Positions 46,941 to 58,653 of a stretch of DNA of 64,000 nt are shown one piece after another. Origin of the DNA: Sequoia sempervirens (taxonomy: Eukaryota; Streptophyta; Pinopsida; Cupressales; Cupressaceae); the NCBI GenBank assembly GCA_007258455.2, contig VDFB02373365.1, positions 221,930,552-221,994,551 on the forward strand, given 5' to 3'. A program made the translations under genes and the position numbers. Under the pieces are notes generated by a model. That model made no database searches, was not told the DNA's origin, and was given only the letters and a program-made list of their open reading frames with translations. Position 1 is the first letter of the stretch; the number at the start of each line of letters is the position of its first letter.

Positions 46941-47925
46941 GATACAATCCTCAAATGATTACAAAGGAACACCAAAATAGAAGACCAATTCACTCCCACC
47001 CTTTTCAATAGTATCAAAGATCACCCCCCCAAATATTATATGGTTGGCACTTTATAGTTCAGTGTGTTTACAAAGCCTTTTCCAAGATACATGCTCAATA
47101 GGATCAAAATAGCTAAAATTACAAATTTTGATACAAAATGAACATGAGACAAAATTTGTAAAAATTATTCTTATGGGTGTGTAGTGCTCTCCAAGACCTT
47201 TCCAATGCCTACTTTTCTTTTTTTTCTGAAAAATGGATCACCGAGGTGAAAGTTATTTCCTTTTGAAGAAATTTGCATTGAACAGCTTCAACCTACAATA
47301 TCTGGTAGAAAATGGAAAATTTTCTTTTCAATACCTCTATGGATGGAAATTTCTTGTCTCCATCTTTCTGATGATATCTCATTTGTAGAAAACAGACACC
47401 GTAGTGAAAATTTATGATTTTTTTTTTAAATGGCTAAATTTAACCTGTAGTGACGACCCTCCCAACTAAAGAAAAACTTTCCAAAAATAAAATTCATCTA
47501 AAATAGACAAATTTTATATGAGAATAAGGGTTTTTAAGCCTTCCAAATGCAATGGAAAGTCCCATTTGAGCCGAAAATCCTATAATTAAAAGTTTTTTTC
47601 CAAATCTAAGGTTCAAACCCTCGTTTGCAACTATGTCAAATAATTTCCAATTTGGATGAAATAAAAGCCAATATTGACTTTCTTGAGCCTTTTGAACACA
47701 TTGGAATAGCCAAAAATGCTTCCAATATAAAAAATGTTGCAATCACCTGGATCTCACAAAACACATATGCAATATAAAGAGGTTATTAGATCTTTGCAAT
47801 CCTTTTTAATTCTCTAGATCGTTCAAAATGCAAGAGAAGAGCATATGGGAATTTACAAGATCTTTACAAGAAAATCTCAATCTCTTAATCAAGAATCTAT
47901 GAACTTAGATTTCTCAAAAAAAAAT

Positions 47926-47936
47926 CTTTGATACCA
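47926..47936 (-). promoter_or_regulatory. Primer-binding site of element D
   Basis: TGGTATCAAAG on the minus strand abuts the 5' LTR with no spacer and matches the initiator Met tRNA type. Confidence 0.85.
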
Positions 47937-48406
47937 TGTTAGAAATCTGAAATAGATTGAATAACCCAAGGAACTTTTTAAGAGAAAACCAAAGTTACAT
48001 AAATTGGAAAAACATAAGAATGCAAACTAGGACTCCGAGAGATTATGCAATTTTGATGTGACAATATTGCATTAAGATCTTCCAAGATGAATCAATACAT
48101 GAATGAATGCATGATTGAATTCAAATACAAGCTAGGTAGTGAGTTTATATATAACTTAGGAGAGGAGGTGGGTGGCAAATCCAACCAATAGGAAGCAACC
48201 ATAAAAAGTGGAGATGGAGCACCAAAAGTGGAGGATGCCACCAAAAGTGGAAAGTGGTTCCACCCTTTAAAGAAGGGAACACCACACACTTATCTCCTAG
48301 TAATAAACACACTTTTTATCTAAGCAAGCTTAATTAAGTGTAGGAAAAACCTAGGACTAAGGGAAAATAATTTAACCCACTAGGAAAATAAAAACCTACA
48401 CCAAAA
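47937..48406 (-). repeat. 5' LTR of element D
   Basis: Partner of 45008-45460 with an intact TG start. It ends in an A-run where CA has been lost. Confidence 0.88.
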
Positions 48407-50225
48407 AAAGCAAGCCTCTATCCAAAATTCCCCTCTAACTCCATCCACATCCCAAATCTCCATCTCCAACTCCTTTTCAAGATCCTCGTCCTCATCCTTA
48501 ATTTACAAATCCATGAAATCTTCCATTTCTTATTCCACTTATTCATCTCCTACATCCTTATAATCCACATCACCCCAATCTTACAAATCCACTTCATGTC
48601 ATGTCCTTCATGATGGTCTCCAAGGAATATTAGTAAAGGTGGATAAATCTCCATGTAAAAATAAAGTTGTGCAATCTCCCCATGTCATGTATCCCCCTCC
48701 ATTTCCTCTAAATCAAGATAAACCCACATCCCCTAAATCTCATGAATCCCCTATCTCTCCATCTACACAATTGGAGAAGTATATCCAACCTTCCTCCCCC
48801 ATCACACCATCCATTCATCCAAATCATGCTAGCATGGATTCTCATCCATGTCAAGATTTGAACTTCCCTCCCAGCCCATCCAATGATCTCCATCCATCTC
48901 ATGATCCCATACCTTCCATTCCACCTCACGATCTTCTTCCATCTCAAGAGAAAGACATGTCTTCCACCCCATCTAATGACCCCCCTCCTAATCAATATCA
49001 AGATGTCTCAACAAATCCATCTTATGATCCTCCTCCATCCCATGGTCCTACCCCAAGTCAATATCAAAGCATCCCTTCATCTCCATACAATGATCCTAAC
49101 CCTCTATAAGATCCATTCGCCCCTCTCCAAGCTACCCATGAAACCCAATCCTATCAAATGGGTTCCTCCACTTTCATCCAATCTAATTACTCCAAGAACC
49201 TATAATTCCTTCCATATCACACCCCCTCCAAATGCAATCATGTCTTGTTTCTAAAATAACATCTCATTGGAAAAATATTTTTTCAAAATATGCACTATCA
49301 AGGAAAAGGGTTAGGCCTCCATGTGCAAGGCATATTATAACCCATCCAAACCCAAGAAAATCCTATTTTTTATGGCCTTGGCTATCAAGATCAAAACTTT
49401 GGTACTCCTTCCAAATCATGCATCCCTCCACTTAAGTCCCAACATTCATATTTTCCATCCTCCAAATCCATCTTGGGTCCTTATATTCCTAAGAAAAATT
49501 CTTCATCCCTTCCATCTATTTTGGGTCCCTATGTCCCAAAATCATATCCTTCATCCCTTCCATCCATTTTGGGTCCCTATGTCCCAAACCTAGGCCCTTC
49601 ATCTCTTCCATCCATCTTAGCTCCTTACATTCCACTACATCACTCCTATTCCAAAATCCCACTATCCTATTTACCTATCACCTCAAATCCAAAATCAAGA
49701 TCAACAAAGGCACACATCCTTAAAATCCTTCCAACATCCTACATACATTAAACAATACATAAGACCTCCATATCACTCCTCTCCATCAACCAATACCATT
49801 TCTCTTGTAAGTAATTTAGATGCCAAACATAAAATACATCAAGATAAAATCCACAAAAATCCAAGGATCAACATGCCCCATCAAAAATACATGTAAAAAC
49901 AAAGAAAAATCTAATCCAAAATTAAAAAATCTAAATATAAAAGGTCACAAAGGCCCATCATGGAAAAATCAGTCAAAAATCAAATGGATTCCCAAACTAG
50001 TTATAGAAGCAATGCATCTTAATTAGCATCGGAATCTACTCCTCCAAAAGCTTCCAACACTCTATCTAAAAATACCACATCTTTCATATCCATTTTGGAC
50101 CTCTATATCCCAAAATCCACTATCCTAAGTCCTCCATCATCTCCTCCATCCATTTTGGGCCCCTATGTCCCAAAATCCATATCCACTCCATCTCAATCTA
50201 CATATCCAAAATCCACTTAACTTCT
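48407..50225 (+). pseudogene. Element B Pro/Ser-rich ORF, 3' part with PYVPK repeats
   Basis: This continues the product broken by element D. The longest clean pieces are 48639-49109 (SPISPSTQLEKYIQPSSPI, then PSNDPPPNQYQDV) and 49473-49751. In the latter SSLPSILGPYVPK recurs three times, with related units before (about 49465) and at 50090-50170, about six in all. Several stops (49109, about 49205, 49255, 49342) interrupt it. It is Pro/Ser rich, likely disordered and not membrane-bound. I recognise no family, and no catalytic motif is visible. Confidence 0.5.
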
Positions 50226-50480
50226 ACAACTCCACCACCCTTCAAGGTGTGTTCCAATGTTGACCTTTCCAATATTTCCATCCACTCATCCATAATTATT
50301 CCAATCTCCCATCCTTTATCCAAAATTCATCCCCCATCATCCTTCTTTAATTAAATTATTTGTATAAATCCATTTCATCCCTCTTACCATCATTCGACCA
50401 ATGTCTATGAGCATACCCTTACTTTCCATGCTCAATTATAGCACTTCTTCATGGGATATCATACATGGAACTAGACACTG
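50226..50480 (+). other. Element B sequence, no gene
   Basis: Pyrimidine-rich DNA ending at the insertion of element E. No ORF is supported. Confidence 0.4.
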
Positions 50481-51710
50481 AGTCATGTTGATGATGTTTT
50501 ATGCACAGCAACAAATCAAACAGAATATAATATCCTATCTCTCTTGAAAGGTAAATCTCTATCAGCAAGCCTCAAGAGATAACCCCAAGGTCTCTAATGT
50601 CAAGTCTTGACAATGCATAAACAACTCAGTGATAAATGTGAAAATGTTGGTAATCACAATGGGACCTTACTACAAGCAAAATATTGAATCTCAATTTATC
50701 ATATCTAACAATATGATGATACTTCAATCCTAGATTTAACCCAATAATCAAAGAAATAACAAAAGATAAGGGTTTCAAAGAGATTTCTAAACTTAATATT
50801 AAACCTAAGATTAACAATGAAAATGACCAACACTTGAAATGGACCAATCCCTCAAAACTGATTTCTACTTGACCCAGATGGATCTGCAATCTTATAAAAA
50901 TAGTGCAATCTTCTAAGGTGTTAATATTTTCAAATCATAAACAATCATTCAAACAACCCTATCAATTGAAATGAATAAACCCTCACAATCGAACTTAAGC
51001 ACAATGGATATAAAAGTCAAGGCTAACTTTGCAAAGCAACTAACAGTCAGTTGGTTGCTAAAAGTATGGACCAGGGATTGCTACAACACTTCAAATATCA
51101 AATCATAAACATTATTGAATCAAATCTAATCTAAATATTAACCTCCTCAAAGCAATTCTAAAGATAGAATAACAAGAACCATGCAAGATAAGAAGAAACA
51201 CAAGTATGGCACCAAATCACAATGTCATTACTTGCATCAAATTATCCACTGTAGCAACAATTCCAACTTTCTGTTACAATATTTGCTTGAGAACAACTAC
51301 TTGCTAACTCCTGCTCTACTTAATTCACTTCTATCTAGCTCTCTATTCTTCTATATCTAAAATTTCTTAACCCTTACAAATGAGGCAAAATTCCAAATTT
51401 ATAGAACCCCCCAGAACATGTCAGGCCTAGATAATTTTACAATAATAATAAGGCACAACAAGTCGGCCAAGAGAAATTCAAAATAAAATAAAATATGCAT
51501 TAAATGCATGAACTTCATCTAGGTTAGCCTGGGATCTCCAATGTAGCTCGGACCAATGCATGGAAAAATAATAGGGAATCACAAATCTCGATGCAGCCAA
51601 TCACTAACTACCTTCCCCTTTGCTTATTCCAATCCAACATTTCATGAACTTTCAAAAGCACCCTATCCAAGTCGGCCACAGGTGGTAAAGTCAAAACCCT
51701 AAGTCATCGC

Positions 51711-52380
51711 TCAATTGATGCAATCTCTTCCCTTGACTTGTTTTACCGACTTATCCCAATCCACCTTATATGTTAGGTATTTATCAATGATAGCAATGTA
51801 GGTGGCTGCATCATCCAACTGGTGCTCAGAAATGGACTCATCATTAACTAGGGCATAAACATCATGCCACCACTTCCTCAATTGTTCCAAACTCAAATAT
51901 TTGGGAGCAATCTTCCTTCTCCCTATCATAATCTCAAAAAATGCAATGGAGCCATTGTACACACTAGCCAAGGTATCATCAATTTGCCTTCTCTATTTGT
52001 AAATCTTCTTCAACACCTTCTGCCTAATTTGCAATGCTTCAAACCATTCCCAAGGCTTGGTAGCTCCAGAGGAAGAAAGAATTTTATCACTTACCAGCTT
52101 ATCCCTGGTGTACTCCATGATAGTCATGGTTTTCTACAATGGGAGATCTGTATCTTCCTTGTCCTGTGCCAACACATCCTTCAACCAATCAACTGCCCTC
52201 ACAGCATCCTTCCCTATTGAAAAAATCTCCTTAATGGCTTCATTACCTTTGGTTCGGACCCCTTGCAGCCAATTCGTAGTGGCAAGAGTGGAAGCTTTCA
52301 TCTTTTCAAGTTCGGTGATAGTCTCCTGGGGTAAAGGATTTGCAGAAAAATCAAAGGATTAATAGATTGTAGGGGTTTCA
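51711..52380 (-). pseudogene. Element E protein, C-terminal part
   Basis: The clean part 51711-51971 reads MASVYNGSIAFFEIMIGRRK (the first codon is TTG, so the frame comes from upstream) and ends KQVKGRDCIN. Upstream to about 52360 the coding is still visible across stops (KIYK then TAG then RRQIDDTLASV; WLKDVLAQDKEDTDLPL). It is helical and charged, with Trp-rich KWWHDVYALV. No recognised domain. Confidence 0.45.
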
Positions 52381-52429
52381 TTAAATCTTCCATGCATTTC
52401 CTGAGGTTCTCATTTTCCTTCTTTAGCTC

Positions 52430-53286
52430 CTACTTGGTCCTTACTTCTTTCCTCAATCTTCCCAAGATGACTGCACTAGAACCCTCATAATCTTCAATAT
52501 CTTTCTCAACGGATGTAGGCCCTAGATTGAAAGTCTGAATATTGTAATCCTTTCTAGCCACATCATCTTTGTTTTTATTAGGAGCAGGGGTGGCAATGTT
52601 AACAACTCTATTATGAGCTTCATCTCTTTCAATTCTTGAGATTACCCTAGCCTTCTTCTTACCTTTATCTTTTCCAATCTTGGCTAGTAGCTCATCCCAA
52701 TTTGGTGTACTATCTTCCACAATAACCTGCTTCCTCTTTATCTCCTTATCCAACCAACTAGGGACAGTAGATTCCAACTGCACCTCACCGTGTTTCTCCT
52801 CTTGTTGTTTCTTTGGCGCCTCCTCACTCAAATTTGCTTCTCAGGAGTTTCATCCACCTTTCTTTCCTTTTCTTCAACATGCTCTTCTTCATGTACAGGT
52901 GATGGAACCTTCTCAACCTTTTCTTCCCTTGGAGGGGACTTAACCTCTTCATTCATGACTGGTGACTTTGCATAAGCAACCAAGGGAGATTGCATTACCT
53001 TTTCAACTTCTGCTTCTGCACTGTATAGGTCACCTTCATGGAATTCCTCTCCTTTAGTATCTAGATGTTCTTCAACATTTTGAGCTTCATGAGCGGAAGG
53101 AACATCATCATGTGGCTCCTCATGAGAAACAACCAGAGGGAGATCTTTTTTAGGCACGCTATCCTTAGGAGAAGGAGTCCTAGACCTCCTTGTATATACC
53201 TTGGCCTTCTCCTCTGAACTTTCAACATTTACCACTGGTGGGGTAACTTCTTCCTTTCCTACCTTGGAGCTCACCTTCTCGGACAA
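52430..53286 (-). pseudogene. Element E protein, charged middle region
   Basis: Two overlapping open pieces (52828-53286 and 52430-52831). They are extremely rich in Lys, Glu and Pro (EEKVEKVPSPVHEEEHVEE; KIGKDKGKKKARVISRIERD), with the look of a disordered linker and a nuclear-localisation-like basic stretch. Both first codons are non-ATG, so they belong to one longer frame that shifts around 52830 and 53290. Confidence 0.5.
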
Positions 53287-53299
53287 TTTTATGATTCTT

Positions 53300-53755
53300 C
53301 TCCTTTGGGTATAGGATCATCAACTTCAGAATTTTTCCCTTCAGCCTCCTTCTGCTCAGACTTCTTAGTCCTTGTCCTCTTCTTAGCCTTTGGCTTTCTT
53401 TGCTTTTCTGGTTCCTAGGCTTCTATTTCTTGAACACCTTTTATCTTGATTTTGAAAGGAGAATCCAACTTACCCTTTCCCTTAGGATCCTACTCGGTCG
53501 ATTCTTCAAAGGTAGAATGAGGATCCAAATCTCCCATTAGCTCATAAGTACATTATACACCTTCATTTTCCAACACCCATAGCTTATGCTTTAGCCACAT
53601 CTTGGTAGATTTGATCACTGGATCCATCAACTATTTTAGCTCTGTCATTTCCTCTTTTAACCAATCCACATCACCAATCGGTTTATCCTTAACTGCCTCA
53701 TAAGCATGATCCTAGATCAAGTTTCCATCATCGTCAAGTTGGTCTGGGATGGCCT
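53300..53755 (-). pseudogene. Element E protein, segment with five Gln-type stops
   Basis: One frame with recognisable coding (VKAIPDQLDDDGNLI, WLKEEMTELK, STKMWLKHKLWVLENEG). It is interrupted by stops at 53712, 53631, 53553, 53490 and 53415, all TAG or TAA and all one C-to-T step from CAG or CAA. It joins the N-terminal part through a shift near 53756. Confidence 0.55.
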
Positions 53756-55123
53756 TCACATTATAGAGTCAGACTGATTCAACTGGAAGGGAAGAAAACT
53801 TCTTTTCTTGACCTCGAATTCATCACTGCAATTAGCCCAGTAGTCCTCCAAATCAACCTTAAGGCTATATTCTCTACTAGCCTTCTTTTGGGCCTCTCCT
53901 GTGATGTCAAACCTTGATCTCTTGGAATGAAAGGACAAACCAAGGGTACTCATTTCCTCTTTTGAAGCCTGGGCAGAATTGATAGGACATGCCTCTCTAG
54001 TGCCAATCCTCAAAGGGAAGTCTCCACCAAAACCAGTCTTATGCTTGTCTCTCTTGACAATGGCATCAAAGTCACAAATTTGTCTAGTGACCTCCAACAG
54101 TAGAATGTGATCAGTAGGGTATCTTGGAAGTCTGTATGGGGCTCTCTGGCAGCCATCAATCCGAATGTAGGAGAAAGTTGGGAACTGAATAAACCATGCT
54201 CCATATTTCTTGATGAGTTCTTTTGCCTGATCTAAAATCTTGACATGTTCTGCACCTTGGAGCAATCTAGTGATATGCATGGTGAATGCATCATTCACCC
54301 TCCTATAGTCCATGCTTCCTAGATGCAATTGAGGGTAAACCTCATAGATAGTATCCTGTCCAAAGATTCCCTTTGTGCTCAATCCTTTGTAGGGGTGGAA
54401 TCTTGCAAGTGCATAGACCAAATATGAAGTCATTGTGAAGATTTTGGTCTGCAATACATTAGATAGTTGTTCATGAATTACTTTGCTAATGATCCCTACC
54501 CAATGGTAGTTAATCTTCTCTTGCTCCATCCTCGTAATCACATGGCACATCCAATTCTCAAATACACCTGCACTTCTTAATCCAACCACCCTGCTAAGGA
54601 ATGTGATGGCATCATAATACTCCTTCTTGAACTTTGCTCTGAATAGCTGCTTGGGAAATTTGGAATAGTGAGACTTGGGTTTCTCCAACCAGGAATTAAT
54701 AAGTTGTTGTGACTTCATAGTTTGTTCATCATAGAACTCCTAAGCTGCCTTCAGGTTGAATCCCACCACATGAGATCTTTCTGGCATATCAAAAGTTTGG
54801 GCAATGGAAACAGGGTTGAGATCTGCTACAACTCTCCCTTGTGGACCAATAATTCTTTGTGTATATTGATCATAGTGTCTGGCACACTCGAGGACAAGCG
54901 CATAGCACTGCACCATAGAAGGGAAACTAGCTACATGTGACAAGCCTGATTCCTTCATTCTTCTAGCCACTAGAGGAAGATCCTATGCTGCCATTCTTTC
55001 TTTGAACTCCTGGTAATCCCATAGCCCAACATTGGTATCAGTCACCTCAAACCAGACATAAGTGATCTTACTTTCAGGGATCTTACTCTTGATGTCCATT
55101 TTAATCCTTTATGCATCAGTCAT
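53756..55123 (-). pseudogene. Element E protein, N-terminal part
   Basis: From an ATG at 55121-55123 a single frame of about 455 codons runs to 53756, broken by stops at 55109 (TAA), 54983 (TAG) and 54740 (TAG), again each one step from a Gln codon. The longest clean piece is 53756-54718 (320 codons, starting MKSQQLINSWLEKPKSHYS). Features are a Trp-bearing start (ITYVWFEVTDTNVGLWDY), a Cys/His/Tyr-rich helical region (MVQCYALVLECARHYDQY) and a block of conserved look (FENWMCHVITRMEQEKINYH, MTSYLVYALARFHPY). No gag zinc knuckle, protease, RT or PMD signature is seen. I do not recognise the family. Confidence 0.55.
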
Positions 55124-56915
55124 TGAAGACCCCTCCACTATCCTGCTTGATTCAACCTGCACTCAACATGGAAATCATAGTAAAAACCATAGGAAAGCAA
55201 TTTTAATCCATCAAAACACCATTAGAATAAACCTCATACAATCAAGGTGTTATTAAAACTTATATAAAATGATCTTGATAAACTTCGAGTTTCAGGACCA
55301 CCTGCAGAATCTGAGCCAAAGAGGAATTTCAGGAAATTCTGAGCCAGACGGATTCTAGCGGAATAATCATGAACACACCTACTAACAATTAAATCTGATC
55401 ATTATCAATCAATAAACCACATTGGAGATCATTAGATAGCATGAATAAATCATAAAATGCATTAAAAATCACCAACACATCATGCTATTCCATATTCTAT
55501 CATATTCCATTAAACTTCGAGAAAATCTGCTAGAGACGGATTTCCGCAGATGCAGAGACACTTAGAAAATCCAAAAAAAATAGGGGGCCAAGGACCTCAG
55601 GAAAATCTGGAGTCGATGGAAATCCATGGATAAGGTAAAACTCTGAAAGCACACAGATTCCAAAAACTTAAAGGAAATCGAGAAAACAAAGGAGATCGAG
55701 AAAATCTGGGGTCAACGAAAAATCCGCGAAATACATGAAACTCCAAAAGTGATGGCAGATTCTGGAAAAGCAAAGGAAATCGGGAAAATCCGCCAGAGAC
55801 AGATTGTCCCGAGGGAACGGAAAATCCCGGACTAAGGACAAAACCCGAACTACGACATCAAAACACAATTTCATTCAAACACCAGATCGATCATGAATTT
55901 CAGAGGTTTAAGCTTAGGGAAAGTTAGGCATGGACCTTCCATAGATTTTCTTTGCATTCTAGGCCATTTTTATAGCAAAATAAGGTGGAATTGTATTGCC
56001 CTAGGTTTAAAACCCTATACTTCAGTCATTAACACACAGTCAATCCTATGATTCAGGTATTTCAACTGTCGATACCACACTAGGGGAAAATCACAATTCT
56101 CAAGCAAGTTCATCAAAATGCAAATAAACAAACCAACTTGGAAATTACTTGGGAGATCATATATTAATCAATACTACACAACCTTAGCTATGGAGCGATC
56201 GAATATTTAGGAACTCAAGCCTCAAAAGCTTTATAACATAAAAACATTATTCATAATCCTCAATTCAAAGCAAGGCAATCGAACACATACAATTATGAAG
56301 TAGAAATCAGTCTCAGAATCAAAAAATGTGAAATTCAATGGCATCCACAAAGAACAGTGACAGGAATGCACCAAAGAAATCACCACCAAATTCACAATTC
56401 GTAGACTCAAAGCTTCAAATTCAACCAAGCACTCACAAGAATGCACTCCTCAGCTCAAATGACGGAAAGAAAAAAGCATAATAGCATAATAATCATCTGA
56501 AACCACTTAAATACATCGCTTTCCAAAGGTACAGACGACATTAAATGCAATCGACAAGACAGTCAGAAAACTCGAGAACCCGACAATAGGACGGAATCTG
56601 GAAAAATATGGCCCACGCGGAAATCTGCGGAGACTGAAAATCTCTGAATGACAATGCACAATCGGAGTCCGAACAGGATCCAGGAAAATCCGGCTAGGGT
56701 GGAAAATCCTGAACTTCAGTGAAAACCCAAACTAAGCCCAGAACTTATTATTTTCAATGAATAACTTAGGGGAATCACAAAGGCCATCAAAATAAACATT
56801 AAGCCCATGCCAAAATAAGACAAAACCTCAAAATGAAAGGGCCAAGAAACCAAAACCAAAGTGAGAGAGGGTCCCTTCTTTCAGCAGGGCATGTGTGTGA
56901 AAACTGCACAAGTCC

Positions 56916-58653
56916 TTTATCCATTTCCCTATTATCCATCCATCATCTTCCAAATCCTCCTACCCACATCCTTATTGTCATCCTTCTCCATCCATACTAT
57001 TCCCAAAATTCTAAAAAAAAAAAAATGGAAAAATGAAAAAAAAAGAGTAAAAGTAAAAGTAAAGAGAAATCATTCATCTAATGGTGAAAACCACTTCTTG
57101 TGGAACCTTGGGAAAGTACCATGATTAAAAATTGGTAAAAAAAAATCATGTGTAATCCCCCACCCACTTACAATCTACAATTGGGAGCAAGATTAATCCT
57201 TATCACATCATATCCACACCTTCCACTACCCTATCTATAATCCTATTTAAGTTCATCCTCCCCTTTCCCTCCTTTGATCTTGAAAAGGATAAGTATCTTC
57301 ACAAACATCATGTATCATACCTACCAAATCTTATCCCATCCTCCAAAATCCTCCACATCATATCCATCATCCTATTTCTTTCCTCCTATCCTATCCAAAC
57401 CCATCCACCCTTCCCATATTTGATATTGATAAGGGACCTCCATTTTATCCTATCTACCTCATCTTATCCACATATTCTAATATTCGCCATCTCATATCCC
57501 TCATCTTATTTCATTCCTCCCATCCCATCCAACTTATTTCTCCCTTCCCATTTTTGATAATGATGAGTAACCTAGGGGTAACATATCCATGTATACATTC
57601 ATATCTTATCCACTTTATCTTGATAATCCTATCCATATATTCCATCTCATATCCCTTATCCTATCTCCATCCCCCCATAATATCCTCTATTTTCCCTCCT
57701 TTGATCTTGATAAAGAGTTAGAAGAAAATATCCATGCATGCTTTGGATAATGCACACCTTATTCTCATTTCCATTCATATTGTTGTGTACACCCTCCTCT
57801 CATCACATACATCCTTTACCATTATTCATTCCATCCTCTTTTGTACTACCTCTAGTATGGGGAATCTTGTTCCTTTGTAACCTAGTCCTTGGATCTCCAT
57901 TATTATATCCTCACCCTCCTCGCCTCCATCTACCATCCTCTCATCTACTATAACTCTCCATCCACTCAATCCCTCTATCTTTCCATATTTTACCAAGCCT
58001 TGGTTCTCCCTTGCCATTGGTTCTTATCCATTCCTCTATCCTAATCATCTTATCCTTCATCCATATCCCCCATCCTATCCTCCATCCATTTATCCTCCAT
58101 CTATCCTTCCAATTCAACCATCCCAATCTATTCCATATAATGCAAATCAATCCTAATCCATGCAATCCAATCTGGTAATCTAGCTCATCATCCAAAAGTA
58201 ATCCATCATTTTAATCCAAATTAGTTGAAATCAATTGATCCACTATCCAATTATCATCATAGGGATGTATCCTTCCCAACCCAAGTGTTGTTTTTATCAT
58301 TAACAACACAATTCTTAAGGTGTGCACTGTTCTTATTGTAAATGTTTCTATCATCATCATCATCAATCCATCAATCAATCAATTGGTTTTCAACTTGACT
58401 TCTGGCATAGTCCTAGTTTATTTTTGGTTTTTTGTGCATGCTTTCTTGTTTCATGTGTGTATTATTATTTTCTACAGTTATTATGGTATTTGCACCATAT
58501 TTCCACAAAGGCATCATGGTCTTCCATATCATGGTGTCATAAGGCATATATTTTTGCATTTGACCTTTTTTATCATGTACTTGGCACATTGTCACATTGG
58601 TTCCTTATACCTTGGTGCATAACATTAAGTTCATATCAAATTTAGGTTTCTTA
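56916..58653 (+). other. Element B pyrimidine-rich low-complexity DNA
   Basis: Long runs of CCATCCTATCC, TCCATCATCC and CATCCTCC words, with short ORFs on both strands that follow from the composition. No gene is supported. A poly-A/AAAGTAAAAGT patch lies near 57010-57060. Confidence 0.5.

Larger units (their letters stand above)
45008..48406 (-). mobile_element. Element D: gag-only LTR element (TR-GAG type)
   Basis: LTRs lie at 45008-45460 and 47937-48406. The right one starts TGTTAGAAATC directly beside a minus-strand TGGTATCAAAG primer site (47926-47936). The left one ends ACCAACA beside a minus-strand purine tract (45461-45472). The internal 2.5 kb codes only for a gag-like protein. Flanks are AAACC and AAAGC, a possible decayed duplication. 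Gag-only terminal-repeat elements of this kind are known in plants as non-autonomous TR-GAG elements. Confidence 0.85.
50481..56915 (-). mobile_element. Element E: TGTTG-bounded element with large ORF
   Basis: The segment 50486-56910 starts TGTTGATGATG, as does the 2.26 kb element at 22773. Its right end (GGGTCCCTTCTTTCAG through AAACTGCACA) matches the right end of that element. Flanks are AGTCA (50481-50485) and AGTCC (56911-56915), a possible duplication with one change. Between the two shared ends (about 1.2 kb left, 1.6 kb right) lies a block of roughly 3.5 kb coding on the minus strand. I found no repeat of one end inside the other, so it does not look like LTR-internal-LTR. An ORF-bearing LTR standing alone, or a non-autonomous element with unusual ends, are the readings. 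Confidence 0.7.

Noticed and set aside
56916..58200. Open frames of Pro/Ser/His or Gly/Trp/Met residues
   Set aside because: They follow from CCATCC-type pyrimidine-rich sequence; there is no start context and no conserved motif.
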